From Jiulongibacter sp024742395 (GTDB lineage: Bacteria; Bacteroidota; Bacteroidia; Cytophagales; Spirosomataceae), in NCBI GenBank assembly GCA_965249455.1, contig OZ252236.1, forward strand, positions 2,294,001-2,358,000: a stretch of 64,000 bases of DNA. The letters run 5' to 3'. A model generated the notes under the pieces. It saw only the letters and a list, made by a program, of their open reading frames with translations, ran no database searches and was not told the origin of the DNA. Positions 8,230 through 16,466 of this stretch are shown in pieces (position 1 is the first letter of the stretch; every line of letters begins with the position of its first letter). The translations under genes were made by a program, and so were the position numbers.

Positions 8230-8237
8230 CAAAACTA
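8230..8237 (-). promoter_or_regulatory. Candidate -7 element of the lipoprotein gene
   Basis: TAGTTTTG on the minus strand fits TAnnTTTG and lies about 19 bases before the lipoprotein start. No good -33 TTG is seen at normal spacing. Confidence 0.35.
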
Positions 8238-8258
8238 AGGAATTATCATGAAGATCAG

Positions 8259-8266
8259 TACTTTTG
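8259..8266 (+). promoter_or_regulatory. Candidate -7 element of hisB
   Basis: TACTTTTG fits TAnnTTTG and ends 27 bases before the chosen hisB ATG at 8294. Because transcription would begin after this element, the in-frame TTG at 8264 (inside it) cannot be the start, which supports ATG 8294. No -33 TTG at good spacing is visible. Confidence 0.45.
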
Positions 8267-8293
8267 CCCTTTGATCATTCTTATAAACATTAC

Positions 8294-9418
8294 ATGCAGA
8301 AAGTACTTTTTATTGACCGAGATGGTACGATAATCGTAGAGCCCCCTGTTGATTTTCAGGTTGATTCATTAGAGAAATTGGCTTTTGTTCCCAAAGCTAT
8401 TTCTGTTTTAAGGAAAATATCAGAAGAGCTCAATTATGAGTTAGTTATGGTAACAAATCAGGATGGTTTAGGGACTGATTCCTATCCGGAAAGTACTTTT
8501 TGGCCAGCTCATCAAAAAATGATGGATACTCTTGAAGGAGAAAATATCTTTTTCAAAGATGTATTGATTGATAGAACTTTTGAGCATGAAAATGCTGAGA
8601 CCAGGAAGCCAAGAACAGGTTTGCTGACCCAATATCTCCATTCAGAAGACTATGATTTGGCTAACAGCTATGTTATCGGTGATAGATTAACAGATATACA
8701 ATTGGCGGCTAACATTGGAGCCAAAGGTATTTTGATTGCCGATGGACCCAAAGCTGAGTCCACTAAGGAGCAATCTGAAGCTACTGCACTTGTAAGTAAT
8801 GATTGGGATGAAATCTATCGTTTTTTAAAATTGCCGGAAAGAATCGGTGAGATTCAAAGGGATACGAAAGAGACACAAATTTCTGTCAGAGTTAATTTGG
8901 ACGGAACCGGGCAAGCAAACATGGATACAGGCCTTGGCTTTTTTGATCATATGTTAGATCAACTGGCCAAACACTCAGGTGCCGATATTTCTATTAAAGT
9001 TAAAGGTGATTTGCATATTGATGAGCATCATACAATAGAGGATACAGCTTTGGCTCTGGGTGAGGCCTTCTTAATTGCTCTGGGAGATAAAAAAGGGACT
9101 AATCGTTATGGTTTCTTACTGCCAATGGATGAAGCTTTGGCTCAGGTAGCCATTGATTTCTCCGGAAGACCATGGTTAGTCTGGGATGCTGACTTTAAGA
9201 GAGAGAAGGTAGGGGAGATGCCTACCGAAATGTTTATGCACTTTTTTAAATCTTTCTCAGATGCTTCAAAATGTAACCTGAATATCAAGTGTGAAGGCGA
9301 TAATGAACATCATAAAATTGAAGCGATTTTTAAAGGATGGGCAAAAGCCATAAAAATGGCTATAACCCGTGATATTAATGCGATGGATTCATTGCCTAGC
9401 ACTAAAGGCGTACTTTAA
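8294..9418 (+). CDS. hisB: Bifunctional histidinol-phosphatase / imidazoleglycerol-phosphate dehydratase
   Basis: HisB carries out two steps of histidine synthesis: dehydration of imidazoleglycerol phosphate and dephosphorylation of histidinol phosphate. The 374-residue product has an N-terminal HAD phosphatase domain with DRDGT at residues 8-12 (Asp8 the expected nucleophile, Asp10 the acid/base) and a C-terminal dehydratase domain from about residue 185 with the metal-binding HHTIED and later HHKIEA motifs. The start at 8294 is preferred over a TTG at 8264 because the HAD domain begins at once and the TTG lies inside the -7 element. No other his gene is in the window, so hisB is split from the rest of the pathway here. 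Confidence 0.96.
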   Translation: MQKVLFIDRDGTIIVEPPVDFQVDSLEKLAFVPKAISVLRKISEELNYELVMVTNQDGLGTDSYPESTFWPAHQKMMDTLEGENIFFKDVLIDRTFEHENAETRKPRTGLLTQYLHSEDYDLANSYVIGDRLTDIQLAANIGAKGILIADGPKAESTKEQSEATALVSNDWDEIYRFLKLPERIGEIQRDTKETQISVRVNLDGTGQANMDTGLGFFDHMLDQLAKHSGADISIKVKGDLHIDEHHTIEDTALALGEAFLIALGDKKGTNRYGFLLPMDEALAQVAIDFSGRPWLVWDADFKREKVGEMPTEMFMHFFKSFSDASKCNLNIKCEGDNEHHKIEAIFKGWAKAIKMAITRDINAMDSLPSTKGVL

Positions 9419-9523
9419 AATATTTCCCGAGTGATTAAGAAGGGTTTTAGCTAACTTTTTAAAAGTTCCTGACTCTTTTTAGTAATATTGAGTTAAAAGG
9501 TTTCTAAACTTAAAGCTTACTAA

Positions 9524-10768
9524 ATGGAATTGTTTCAAATACTGACATTACTGATTGTGATTTCTGCTTTGTTTGGCTATATCAATGTCAGGTTTTTTAA
9601 ATTACCCACAACTATTGGCTTAATGATTATGGCTTTGGTCTTCTCATTGGCTATGATTTTAGCACAATTCATTAACCCGGATTTAACTCATTTAGCCAGG
9701 GAGTTGATTACTAAAATTGACTTCACCAGTGTGCTAATGGATGTAATGTTATCCTTTCTGCTTTTTGCCGGGGCATTGCATACCAATGTAGGAATGATAC
9801 GACAAGAAAAAAGGAGTATCGGTCTTTTTGCTCTTATTGGAGTTTTGATTTCAACTTTTGTAATAGGTGCGGGGATCTTTTATTTGTCGAAATTCCTTAA
9901 CCATCAAATTGATTTTGTATACTGTCTGCTCTTTGGCTCGCTAATTTCGCCTACAGACCCAATTGCCGTTTTGGGTATTTTAACTAAATCGAATATTCCG
10001 AAGAAAATTGAAATCAATATCGTAGGTGAATCGCTATTTAATGATGGCGTTGGCGTAGTGATTTTCTTTACAATTCTGGAGATTGCTCGTCTTGGTGTAG
10101 CCAATGTGACTGTAGGAGATGTCTTTACTTTATTTATTCAGGAGGCTGTAGGAGGTATTGTTTTCGGTCTGGGCTTAGGTTGGATCATGTTCAAACTGTT
10201 GAAGTCAATTGATGATTATGAAGTAGAAGTGATGATTACCTTAGCTTTAGTAATGGGAGGTTATTTGATTGCTCAGCAATTACACACCTCGGGCCCGTTA
10301 GCGATGGTAGTTGCAGGACTTTTTATGGGTAGCGGTGGGCTAAAACAAGACGCCATGAGCGAAACCACAGAACTGTATGTTGATAAATTCTGGGAACTTA
10401 TAGATGTTTTAATGAATGCTGTTCTATTTGTTCTTATTGGATTGGAAATTCTTATTCTGGAGTTCAGACCATATTTCTTTCTAGCGGGTTTTGGTGCCAT
10501 CGTTATTGTTCTCCTAGCCAGATTTGGAGTGATCCACTTTTTAGTACGTATATCAAAGAAATGGGTGGCGGTAGATAAAGAAGCTCCATTACTTATGACC
10601 TGGGGTGGTCTTAGAGGTGGTCTTTCTATTGCCATGGCACTTTCTTTGCCCTCAGAATGGGAGGCTAAACCTTATATAGTTTTTATAACATACTCTGTCG
10701 TTTTGTTCTCAATTATCGTTCAGGGACTAACTTTGGAAAAGGTTGTCAAAAGGGTTTACAAGCCGTAA
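9524..10768 (+). CDS. CPA1-family Na+/H+ antiporter (NhaP type)
   Basis: A 414-residue membrane protein with about 12 hydrophobic segments. The cation-binding motifs of CPA1 antiporters are visible: TDP at 144-146 and ESLFNDG at 169-175, with the Asn173-Asp174 pair expected to bind the cation and carry the proton. A late WGGLRGGLS motif is also typical. It exchanges Na+ or K+ for H+ across the inner membrane and serves pH and salt homeostasis, which fits a marine or saline habitat. No C-terminal TrkA or cNMP domain is present. The ExbB-type gene starts 76 bases downstream. Confidence 0.93.
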   Translation: MELFQILTLLIVISALFGYINVRFFKLPTTIGLMIMALVFSLAMILAQFINPDLTHLARELITKIDFTSVLMDVMLSFLLFAGALHTNVGMIRQEKRSIGLFALIGVLISTFVIGAGIFYLSKFLNHQIDFVYCLLFGSLISPTDPIAVLGILTKSNIPKKIEINIVGESLFNDGVGVVIFFTILEIARLGVANVTVGDVFTLFIQEAVGGIVFGLGLGWIMFKLLKSIDDYEVEVMITLALVMGGYLIAQQLHTSGPLAMVVAGLFMGSGGLKQDAMSETTELYVDKFWELIDVLMNAVLFVLIGLEILILEFRPYFFLAGFGAIVIVLLARFGVIHFLVRISKKWVAVDKEAPLLMTWGGLRGGLSIAMALSLPSEWEAKPYIVFITYSVVLFSIIVQGLTLEKVVKRVYKP

Positions 10769-10793
10769 AAATTTGTAATTTGCATAATAATGT

Positions 10794-10811
10794 CTAACTC
10801 AGAAGAGTTAG
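10794..10811. other. Small perfect hairpin between antiporter and exbB genes
   Basis: CTAACTC and GAGTTAG form a 7-bp stem around AGAA. There is no following T tract, so it is a weak terminator at best; it could instead be an operator or leader hairpin for the exbB-exbD pair. Function is unproven. Confidence 0.35.
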
Positions 10812-10844
10812 TAAATCAGTTCCTAAAAAATAATCCTATTTCAC

Positions 10845-11534
10845 ATGTTGCAAACCATTTTGCTTCAAATTCCGGCTCAGACCGGAATAGACTCTACTCT
10901 TGCTGATCCTACTGTTAGTATCAATTATTTCGAATTATTATTGAAGGGTGGTTTTGTAGTCTACCCAATTTTAATTCTCCTTTTTATGACCTTTTTCTTA
11001 ATGGCAGAAAGGTATCTGTTCATAAAGAAAGCATCGCAGATTGATTTTAGTTTTTTACGCTCACTTAAAGACAATATTTTAAGAGGAGATATGCGTTCTG
11101 CCATTGCCATGTGCAAAAGCACCAACTTACCGATTTCAAGAATTCTGGAAAAAGGAATAACAAGAATAGGAAGACCTGTAAAAGACATTGAAAGTGCCAT
11201 GGAGATTCAATCGAACCTGGAACTATCTAAAATGGAAAAGAACATGGGTTACCTTGGGCTTATTGCCGGTGTGGCTCCTACGCTAGGTTTTGTGGGTACC
11301 ATATCTGGGATTATTAGAATTTTCTATGAAATATCGGTTACGGGTGAATTTTCAATAGAAACCATATCAAATGGTCTTTATGAGAAAATGATTGCCAGTT
11401 TCTCGGGTCTGGTAGTAGGTTTAATTGCTTACGCAGCTTATCATGGTATAAACATGATGATTGATAAATTCAGTATTAATCTTCAGGCTACTGTGATGGA
11501 TTTCTTGGATACGCTTAATGAACCAGCCTCTTAA
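10845..11534 (+). CDS. exbB: MotA/TolQ/ExbB proton-channel protein
   Basis: This 229-residue inner-membrane protein has the ExbB/TolQ layout: one helix near residues 33-55, a cytoplasmic segment, and two helices near 130-155 and 180-205 separated by the conserved region ending GLYEKM. The GVAPTLGFVGTISGI stretch is the family's channel signature. With ExbD it uses the proton-motive force to energise an outer-membrane process, usually TonB-dependent import. exbD follows after 2 bases. No tonB gene is adjacent. TolQ-type or orphan function is possible. Confidence 0.9.
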   Translation: MLQTILLQIPAQTGIDSTLADPTVSINYFELLLKGGFVVYPILILLFMTFFLMAERYLFIKKASQIDFSFLRSLKDNILRGDMRSAIAMCKSTNLPISRILEKGITRIGRPVKDIESAMEIQSNLELSKMEKNMGYLGLIAGVAPTLGFVGTISGIIRIFYEISVTGEFSIETISNGLYEKMIASFSGLVVGLIAYAAYHGINMMIDKFSINLQATVMDFLDTLNEPAS

Positions 11535-11536
11535 TT

Positions 11537-11935
11537 ATGAAGTTAAAAAGACAACGAAGATTCGAAGCGGAGGTGCAAACCTCAGCCCTGAACGACATCA
11601 TGTTCTTTTTGCTGCTATTCTTTCTAATTGTGGCAACATTGGGCAGCCCAAACGTTATAAAATTAATGCTTCCGAAGGCAGACTCTGCCACGCATGAAGT
11701 AAGTAAGCAGCCTATAACACTCTCTATTACAGAAGATAAGGTGTATTATATTGACCGAAAAAGCATACCGTTTCCGCAATTAGAACAAACTCTTTTAGAG
11801 GCTACAGCAGGAATGGAAGAACCTACGGTGATTTTACGTGCGGCTCAAAGTTTAACTATCCAGGATCTTGTAGATATTATGAGTATAGGTGGGCGATTGA
11901 GAATTCGAATGGTGTTAGCCACCGAGCTAGATTAG
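11537..11935 (+). CDS. exbD: ExbD/TolR biopolymer transport protein
   Basis: A 132-residue protein with a short cytoplasmic N-terminus, a single helix (about residues 22-38) preceded by NDIMFFLL with the conserved Asp19 that carries protons in ExbD/TolR, and a periplasmic domain. It pairs with the ExbB-type protein whose stop codon is 2 bases upstream. Only one ExbD copy is present, whereas many Bacteroidota ton operons have two or more exbD genes followed by tonB. Confidence 0.9.
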   Translation: MKLKRQRRFEAEVQTSALNDIMFFLLLFFLIVATLGSPNVIKLMLPKADSATHEVSKQPITLSITEDKVYYIDRKSIPFPQLEQTLLEATAGMEEPTVILRAAQSLTIQDLVDIMSIGGRLRIRMVLATELD

Positions 11936-11960
11936 AATAAATATTTAATGAATTTTCAAA

Positions 11961-12000
11961 GAAACTGAATCAGGAATGATTCGGTTTCTTTGTGTTTTCT
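11961..12000 (+). terminator. Intrinsic terminator of the exbB-exbD operon
   Basis: GAAACTGAATCA (11961-11972) pairs with TGATTCGGTTTC (11977-11988), 12 bp with one T-G wobble and a GGAA loop, followed by CTTTGTGTTTTCT. It lies 25 bases after the exbD stop codon. Confidence 0.82.
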
Positions 12001-12123
12001 CGTTTCAGAAATAGAAATGCTCGTCCAAAATGCTACTTTTCTGTTAGCGGTAGCAAACATTTATTTATTAAGTAAATCAAGATTTTCTAAATCTATAAGT
12101 TAAGGAACATTATCCCCGATTAA

Positions 12124-12873
12124 TTAAAGACTCATCAGGTCTTTAAATTTAATAGCCTGTCTTCTTGAAATCTCGATTTTCTCACCTCCAGGTCCAATAT
12201 CTCCCGGCTTTAAGGTGACTAGCAAACCACCCGAAAACCATGGTTCTATTTTGTCAATCCAGTTTAGATTAATGATGTGTTTTCTATTTGCTCTAAAGTA
12301 TATTTTTGGGTCTAGTCTTTCTTCAAGACTGTTTAATGACTTTAAGATCATGGGTTTCTGATCATCAAAATGCAATCGTACATAATTACCCATAGACTCA
12401 AAAAGTCTCACTTTTCCTAACCTGACAAACCAGCATTTTTCACCATCTTTCACAAAAACCTGATCGAAAACGGTGAGCTCATTTTCACTCTTTTCCTTTT
12501 TCGCACTCGGTATCTCTGATTGTTGCTCTTCCTCAATCCTTTGAATTGCCTCAGCAAGTCTTGCCGAGTCAATAGGCTTCATGATGTAATCAAGAGCGTT
12601 GAATTCAAAGGCTTTAAGAGCATACTCATCATAAGCCGTGGTGAATATTACCTCGGGAACTGTATCTTCCAGTGCTTCTAAGAGCTCAAAACCATTTTTG
12701 CCCGGCATTTGAATATCAAGAAACAGAAGATCTGGTTTCATTTCTTCTATCATAGGAATGGCTTCCTCAGCATTGGCTGCCTCCCCAATAATATCTATTC
12801 TTGGAAACTCTTCCAGCAATCTCTTTAGCTCGTTTCTGGCTAGTCTTTCGTCATCTACTATTAATGTTCTCAT
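12124..12873 (-). CDS. LytTR-family response regulator
   Basis: The 249-residue protein has a receiver domain (about 1-120; acidic Asp7-Asp8, phospho-acceptor Asp53, Lys99 in the MKPID motif) and a C-terminal LytTR DNA-binding domain (about 140-249). It is the output partner of the LytS-type kinase whose stop codon lies 4 bases upstream. LytTR proteins bind short imperfect direct repeats in promoters. In Bacteroidota such pairs often control envelope or sensory functions, but the target here is not known. Confidence 0.93.
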   Translation of the reverse strand: MRTLIVDDERLARNELKRLLEEFPRIDIIGEAANAEEAIPMIEEMKPDLLFLDIQMPGKNGFELLEALEDTVPEVIFTTAYDEYALKAFEFNALDYIMKPIDSARLAEAIQRIEEEQQSEIPSAKKEKSENELTVFDQVFVKDGEKCWFVRLGKVRLFESMGNYVRLHFDDQKPMILKSLNSLEERLDPKIYFRANRKHIINLNWIDKIEPWFSGGLLVTLKPGDIGPGGEKIEISRRQAIKFKDLMSL

Positions 12874-12877
12874 AGTC

Positions 12878-13930
12878 TTAATTTTTATCTAGAGGCAGTC
12901 TGATTTCTGCTCTTACTGTAAGTTTATCTTCTTGAGTAATTTTAAAGGAGTACCTGTTTCCGTATAAAAGATGCAGTCTTCTCTTTGTGTTTTCAATGCC
13001 AAATCCGGTAGAATTGGATTTTGATTTTCCATCCACTAGCTCACCAGTATTGCGTATCACAATAGCCAGATACTCTTGTGTGGCTCTGGTGGTAATTTCT
13101 ACAAATCCCCATCTCAGGGCTTTCTGAACGCCGTGTTTAATGGCGTTTTCTACCAGAGTTTGCAACATCATTGGTGGCACTTGAATAGTCATACTGGCCG
13201 GGTCAATTTTCCATTTTACCTGAAGACGTTCTTCATACCTGATTTTCTCTAAACTCAGGTAGTCTTCGATGGTTTTGAGCTCTTCTTTGAGGCTAACGGT
13301 AGTTCTTCTGTGTGTAATTAATGAACTTCTTAGGAGATTCGATAACTGTGTAACACTGGTCATGGCTTTCTTGGGATCTTCCAATACAAGTGCTCTGATA
13401 CTGTTTAAGGCATTAAAAACGAAATGAGGGTTCATTTGAGCTCTCAATACTTTTGCTTCTGTCTCCTTCATAGAAGCCTCCAGTTTGACTCTTTCTACAT
13501 CAGCATTTTTTCTTTCCAGGGCATAGCTATAAAAGACATATACCAAAACCCAAATAAGGACTGGTTTGGTCAGGTTAATTAAAGAGGTAATGTCATGAAT
13601 AGCTACATTCATTTTTTGAGTATCAATGATATCCCGATCAATTGGGATATTAATGGCAGCCAGAATGAATGTTATTACACCAACTACCCCAATACATCTC
13701 AAAATAAGTTGAGGGATGGGAAGTTTGACCCATTGATATCTCTTAAAGATAATCCTGAAAATATGCGTTAAGGAAACTCCTGCGGCAATATTCACCACAC
13801 CGGTGCCTATGAGTCTATTGAACTCCTCGAAATCAAATGTTAAAAGGGCAAAGTAATTTAATAGGTCAGCAAAAAAATAGAGCGACCAACCACCAATCTG
13901 ATAAAACCAATATGCCTTTTTTGACCCCAT
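12878..13930 (-). CDS. LytS-type sensor histidine kinase
   Basis: A 350-residue inner-membrane kinase with four predicted helices (about 12-32, 45-62, 75-95 and 118-136), no large periplasmic domain, a short coiled linker and a His_kinase domain with QMNPHFVFNALN (165-176), His169 being the phospho-acceptor. The C-terminal ATPase contains ENAIKHG and GFGIENTKRR. The signal is probably sensed within the membrane. It is cotranscribed with the LytTR regulator 4 bases downstream. A nested palindrome (13951-13984) lies just upstream of its start. Confidence 0.92.
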   Translation of the reverse strand: MGSKKAYWFYQIGGWSLYFFADLLNYFALLTFDFEEFNRLIGTGVVNIAAGVSLTHIFRIIFKRYQWVKLPIPQLILRCIGVVGVITFILAAINIPIDRDIIDTQKMNVAIHDITSLINLTKPVLIWVLVYVFYSYALERKNADVERVKLEASMKETEAKVLRAQMNPHFVFNALNSIRALVLEDPKKAMTSVTQLSNLLRSSLITHRRTTVSLKEELKTIEDYLSLEKIRYEERLQVKWKIDPASMTIQVPPMMLQTLVENAIKHGVQKALRWGFVEITTRATQEYLAIVIRNTGELVDGKSKSNSTGFGIENTKRRLHLLYGNRYSFKITQEDKLTVRAEIRLPLDKN

Positions 13931-13950
13931 AACGATTTATTCACCGAAGG

Positions 13951-13984
13951 TAAGCTAATTGTAATTTAGCTTATGCTAAATTAC
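13951..13984. promoter_or_regulatory. Two mutually exclusive palindromes upstream of the LytS/LytTR pair
   Basis: GTAATTTAGC-TTAT-GCTAAATTAC (13961-13984) is a perfect 10-bp stem with a 4-base loop. Overlapping it, TAAGCTAA (13951-13958) can pair with TTAGCTTA (13966-13973). Both cannot form at once. The site is 20-54 bases upstream of the kinase start on its strand. It could be an operator with three related half-sites, an attenuator, or a terminator of the upstream phosphatase gene, although no T tract follows. Confidence 0.55.
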
Positions 13985-14020
13985 ACCGTTGGCAATATTA
14001 ATTCATAAATGGAGAATTAG

Positions 14021-14653
14021 CTAGACCATAATTTGAGCCAGATGGTCTACATTATTAGTTTCAATGATACTAAACTTCTCTTTGGTGTATGAATACTCAA
14101 GCTTGTACAGGCATAAGTTTTGATGCATAAAACAGTCCATCTCAGAAAGCGGCAGGTTACTTAGCTGTGCCAAAAGAATCCTCATAGCTCGACCGTGCAT
14201 TGCCACGAGTACCAGCTTTTCCTCCTTTTTAGAAAGTATTACTTTCATGGCTTCCATTTGACGTGCGGCTACTTGCTCCGGACTTTCGCCTCCTTCAACA
14301 GGAATATGCGTCTCTCCTTTTCGCCACCTTGTAATGATATCAAAATATCGCTTATCATCTTCGTTATTCGGCACCTTACCTTCTTTATGGCCCCATGAAA
14401 TTTCATTCAGACCTGGCAAAATGTTGTGCGGAATAGGCCACTCAAGAAATTTCTCAACACTTTGGTGAGTTCTTTTTAAGGCAGAAGTATAGATGGCTTC
14501 AAAAGGCAGCGTTTTATACATTTCGTAAAAAGCACTGGCTTGAGCTCTTCCAAGTTCGTTAAGATCTGCATCAATTCCACTGCCTTGCACTATACCTCTT
14601 AAGTTGTAATCTGTTTGACCGTGACGAATCAAGTAGATGGTTTTTGTGCTCAT
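14021..14653 (-). CDS. Histidine phosphatase family (phosphoglycerate mutase-like) protein
   Basis: The 210-residue protein opens with the RHG motif (Arg10-His11-Gly12 in LIRHGQTDYN), where the His is phosphorylated during catalysis, and has the second catalytic His in AMHGRAMRI. Members are cofactor-dependent phosphoglycerate mutases or broad phosphatases (CobC, fructose-2,6-bisphosphatase-like); the short length and isolated position favour a phosphatase. It has no signal peptide. It lies 90 bases upstream of the LytS gene on the same strand. Confidence 0.9.
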   Translation of the reverse strand: MSTKTIYLIRHGQTDYNLRGIVQGSGIDADLNELGRAQASAFYEMYKTLPFEAIYTSALKRTHQSVEKFLEWPIPHNILPGLNEISWGHKEGKVPNNEDDKRYFDIITRWRKGETHIPVEGGESPEQVAARQMEAMKVILSKKEEKLVLVAMHGRAMRILLAQLSNLPLSEMDCFMHQNLCLYKLEYSYTKEKFSIIETNNVDHLAQIMV

Positions 14654-14760
14654 TTTACTTTATTGTATGAAGCCGCAAAAATAACAGATTAAAATTAGAA
14701 ATAAGACCTTTATTATAAATGACAATTCTTTCAGGTAATTGTACTAATGGCAGGGGCATT

Positions 14761-14794
14761 TTGAATAGAATGGAATAAGATGGCGTTATTTTTG
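14761..14794 (+). promoter_or_regulatory. Candidate promoter of the outer-membrane barrel gene
   Basis: TATTTTTG (14787-14794) matches TAnnTTTG exactly, with TTG at 14761-14763, 23 bases upstream, at the long end of the normal spacing. The start codon is 29 bases further on. Confidence 0.45.
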
Positions 14795-14823
14795 CGTTAT
14801 TTTGTTTGACTAAATTTCTACTT

Positions 14824-15609
14824 ATGAGAAGAATTCTTTCCATGTTTTTCTGTTTTCTGGCCTTACATTCCTTAGGACAGGAGGTAATATCTGACTCCAC
14901 CGTTGTTATCGATTCAACAGATATTGGAATGCCGGCTATACCTATTGATCTTGAAGAGATTAATGATCAGGGAAAGATTCAGTCAAAGTTTGGGCTTCGG
15001 TTTGGAGTAAGTAAAACACAGATTAATACGGCGAGTGGTGATGTAGTAAGAGTAGGCACAAATGGAACACCGCTGATAGAAAACGGTGCTGTGGTACGGG
15101 ACGAATTAGTATCCAACAGTGCTTTTGGTAATGGTTTTCAAGCCGCTTTTTTCGCTCGCTTTGAAAAAGGTACATTTTATCTTCAACCAGAAGTAATTTA
15201 TGCAAGCAAGGGAGGCAAGTTCGATTTTTTAGATCGTAATGGCAATTTGCTCAATAGGGTAGATGCAAAGTTTTCTGCTATTGATATACCGGTTCTTTTG
15301 GGAATTAGATTCAGGGATGCCAGAATTTTTGGTGGTCCTGTTATTTCTTACGCTTTATCAAAGAATGAAGAGTTTATCAAGGCTTTGGAGCCTTACACCG
15401 GAGATGACTTCGATAACTCCTTTTTTAACAGACCTATAGTCAATACCGTTTTCGGCCTGGGTTTTGAATTCAAGACCTTCTTTTTTGATGCACGCTATGA
15501 AGGTGGAATAACGAATTACGGCTCCTCTATAATTGGCCCTGCCAATAGCCCTAAAGAGTTCTTTTTTGGTTCAAATCAATTTATTTTGTCTGTAGGACTG
15601 ATTAAATAA
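14824..15609 (+). CDS. Outer-membrane beta-barrel protein (PorT-like)
   Basis: The 261-residue product has a signal peptide (about residues 1-18, MRRILSMFFCFLALHS) and a mature part that alternates aromatic and polar residues, with FGLRFGVSK early and a C-terminal strand ending ILSVGLIK. This fits the PorT-like outer-membrane barrel family. Such proteins are abundant in Bacteroidota and mostly have no known role. ATG 14824 is preferred to an upstream TTG because it begins the signal peptide directly. It is a single gene. Confidence 0.8.
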   Translation: MRRILSMFFCFLALHSLGQEVISDSTVVIDSTDIGMPAIPIDLEEINDQGKIQSKFGLRFGVSKTQINTASGDVVRVGTNGTPLIENGAVVRDELVSNSAFGNGFQAAFFARFEKGTFYLQPEVIYASKGGKFDFLDRNGNLLNRVDAKFSAIDIPVLLGIRFRDARIFGGPVISYALSKNEEFIKALEPYTGDDFDNSFFNRPIVNTVFGLGFEFKTFFFDARYEGGITNYGSSIIGPANSPKEFFFGSNQFILSVGLIK

Positions 15610-15736
15610 CTTCTTACTGTGACTTTATTTTAAAATGAAGTCTTAATAATGAACGGAAAGCACCAATAGTTAAATACTGCTTTTTTATGTATTTTTAACG
15701 GAATGTATTTAACACTAAACTTTAACTTTTATACAA

Positions 15737-16375
15737 ATGGCTGGAATACTAGATTTACTAAATAGTGATTTAGGTAAAACAATTATCAGTGGGGTAAGCG
15801 GACAAACAGGAGCACCTCAAAATAAAACTGCTGACCTGTTAAGCATGGCTATGCCAGTACTTATGGGTGCTATGCAAAAGAATGCCTCTACACCAGAGGG
15901 TGCTCAAGGGCTTTTAGGAGCTGTTATGGGTAAGCATGATGGTGGAATTTTAGATAATCTAGGTGGTTTATTCCAAGGTGGGGTAGATGATGCTGTTATG
16001 CAGGATGGAGATAACATTCTAGGCCATGTATTAGGTGCAAAGAAAACGAATGTAGAGGCAGCACTTTCTCAGAAATCTGGATTGGATATGTCTCAGGTAG
16101 CTCAAATTATGAAGGTTGCAGCTCCAATTTTAATGGGAGTTATCGGAAAGCAAGCCAGACAACAAAATGTGAGCAATCAAAATGATTTATCAAGTGTTTT
16201 AGGAGGTTTATTAGGCGGTGGCGACAATGCTAACAAGCAGCAAAGCCTCATTGAGTCATTCCTTGACGCAGATGGAGATGGTAGCATCCTAGATGATGTA
16301 GCCGGAATGGTATTAAATAGTGGCAGTGCTAAGAAAGGTCTTGGCGGTTTACTTGGGGGCTTATTTGGTAAGTAA
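15737..16375 (+). CDS. DUF937 family protein
   Basis: A 212-residue, Gly/Leu/Met-rich, helix-forming protein in the DUF937 (YidB-like) family. It starts with GILDLLNSDLGKTI and has two weakly similar halves around AMPVLMGAM (about residues 38-46) and AAPILMGVI (about 124-132). A DADGDGS segment (about 176-182) resembles a Ca2+-binding loop, followed by a Gly-rich tail. There is no signal peptide. The function of the family is unknown. The gene is monocistronic, ending at a bidirectional terminator shared with ftsH. Confidence 0.85.
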   Translation: MAGILDLLNSDLGKTIISGVSGQTGAPQNKTADLLSMAMPVLMGAMQKNASTPEGAQGLLGAVMGKHDGGILDNLGGLFQGGVDDAVMQDGDNILGHVLGAKKTNVEAALSQKSGLDMSQVAQIMKVAAPILMGVIGKQARQQNVSNQNDLSSVLGGLLGGGDNANKQQSLIESFLDADGDGSILDDVAGMVLNSGSAKKGLGGLLGGLFGK

Positions 16376-16411
16376 TCTTCTTGTAAGAAGTATTAGAATA
16401 TTGATCAATAA

Positions 16412-16446
16412 AAAACGGCAGGTGATGTAGAATCGCCTGCCGTTTT
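16412..16446. terminator. Bidirectional terminator between the DUF937 gene and ftsH
   Basis: AAAACGGCAGGTGAT (16412-16426) pairs with ATCGCCTGCCGTTTT (16432-16446), a 15-bp stem with one wobble and a 5-base loop, flanked by A and T runs so it can act on both convergent transcripts. Confidence 0.9.
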
Positions 16447-16466
16447 CATTAATACTCAATTAAGTC

